The translations under genes and the position numbers were made by a program. This document shows, in pieces, positions 5,050 to 5,629 of a DNA stretch of 5,629 nucleotides. The notes under the pieces are model-generated. The model worked only from the letters and a program-made list of their open reading frames with translations. It was not told where the DNA came from and did not search any database. Position 1 is the stretch's first letter; every line of letters starts with the position of its first letter. The stretch comes from Eubacteriales Family XIII. Incertae Sedis bacterium (GTDB lineage: Bacteria; Bacillota_A; Clostridia; Peptostreptococcales; Anaerovoracaceae), in NCBI GenBank assembly GCA_031280075.1, contig JAITHG010000196.1:1-5629 (forward strand), written 5' to 3'.

Positions 5050-5629
5050 AGAAGAATCGGACAATGCGCGGAAGAATCGCCGTCATCGTGCTTGCACTGC
5101 TGCTCGCAGCCCTGGCGGCGCTATCCGGCTGCGGCGGCACAGACGAAAGCGGCGACAGCAGCGGGACGGACGGCGGAGGCGGCGGCACGGACAGTGTGGA
5201 TGAGACGGTCTACACCCTGAAGATGAACGTCCACACGCCGGACAACATCCCTCCGAGCCTTGCCACGAAGATGGGCTGCGACAAAGCGACAGAGCTGTCG
5301 GACGGACGGCTTCAGTTCGAGATCTATTACAGCGGAAACTACGTCGCCTATCTCGATACGCTCATGGGGTTGTCCGACCACACCATCGACATGGCGATGA
5401 TCGACGCGACGATGATTGCAGGCTCGTACACGCTCAACCAGGTGTTCTCAAAGCCGCTCAAGACTGCTATTCCCGACCGTATCACCAACTCCAAGGCATA
5501 CCGCGCCCTGCTCGCGGCTACACCGGAGCTGAACGCTGAACTCGAGAAAGACGGCCTCCACTGGGTCAGCGTCGGATCGCTTGCAGGCTACAACATCCAC
5601 ATGAAGAACAAGGAGATCCAGAAGCCGGA
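5046..5629 (+). CDS. dctP: Second TRAP transporter substrate-binding lipoprotein DctP, N-terminal part (runs off right edge)
   Basis: The first 194 codons of a second binding lipoprotein. The signal peptide has a basic n-region (KKNRTMRGR), a hydrophobic core at about 11-26 and a lipobox L26-S-G-C29. A Gly/Asp/Ser linker follows at 30-53. The mature domain aligns along its visible length with the first DctP of the window: shared pieces include VY at 55-56, IPP at 68-70, GRL-x-F at 87-91, Y-x-SG, DT-x3-L, LNQVF at 130-134, PEL at 160-162 and GYN-[LI]-H at 181-185. The window ends before the 'DLKGLK' segment, so its substrate-binding Arg position cannot be read. The start ATG at 5046 has GAGAGG 9 bases upstream. 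It probably leads its own dctQM set outside the window, or shares membrane subunits with the other system; neither can be decided here. Confidence 0.9.
   Translation, partial: MKKNRTMRGRIAVIVLALLLAALAALSGCGGTDESGDSSGTDGGGGGTDSVDETVYTLKMNVHTPDNIPPSLATKMGCDKATELSDGRLQFEIYYSGNYVAYLDTLMGLSDHTIDMAMIDATMIAGSYTLNQVFSKPLKTAIPDRITNSKAYRALLAATPELNAELEKDGLHWVSVGSLAGYNIHMKNKEIQKP

Noticed and set aside
4652..5188. 178-codon minus-strand frame with a repeated FWLY segment
   Set aside because: The FWLY repeats are only the reverse reading of the 15-bp array, and the frame crosses the ends of two well-supported genes.
1..5629. tRNA or rRNA genes, CRISPR arrays, insertion sequences
   Set aside because: No cloverleaf or rRNA-like segments, no spacer-repeat pattern (the three 15-bp units are adjacent without spacers), and no transposase or terminal inverted repeats seen.

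Overview
The window looks like chromosomal DNA of an anaerobic, probably Gram-positive bacterium of moderately high G+C. The grounds are: strong AGGAGG-type ribosome binding sites; two substrate-binding lipoproteins with long Gly/Ser/Asp/Ala-rich linkers after the lipobox cysteine, as is usual in Gram-positives; and a flavin/4Fe-4S ene-reductase typical of strict anaerobes such as Clostridia and Coriobacteriia. I cannot name a genus from sequence alone.

The layout is divergent around an intergenic region at about 3837-4133. Leftwards (minus strand) runs a tight four-gene operon. It starts with a 656-residue old-yellow-enzyme/2,4-dienoyl-CoA-reductase-type flavoprotein, followed by the three parts of a TRAP transporter: DctP (binding lipoprotein), DctQ (small membrane subunit) and DctM (large membrane subunit, cut by the window edge). 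The gaps are 28 and 31 bases, and DctQ and DctM overlap by 4 bases. Rightwards (plus strand) lie a short-chain dehydrogenase/reductase (SDR), a 150-base gap with a hairpin and a 15-bp triple repeat, and the start of a second, related DctP lipoprotein that runs off the right edge.

The reading I favour is an uptake-and-redox cassette. One or two TRAP systems import an unidentified organic compound. The SDR interconverts a hydroxyl and a carbonyl, and the ene-reductase reduces (or, in reverse, forms) a C=C bond, probably conjugated to a carbonyl. The gene types recall part of the bile-acid bai pathway (BaiCD/BaiH ene-reductases plus the BaiA SDR), but the substrate here cannot be read from sequence.

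The points most worth a second look are: (1) a His in place of the usual active-site Tyr of the ene-reductase; (2) loss of the family's carboxylate-binding Arg in the complete DctP; (3) palindromes placed at the divergent promoters; (4) a 28-codon Arg/Thr-repeat reading frame made of the 15-bp repeats, which ends in an ATGA overlap with the second dctP.
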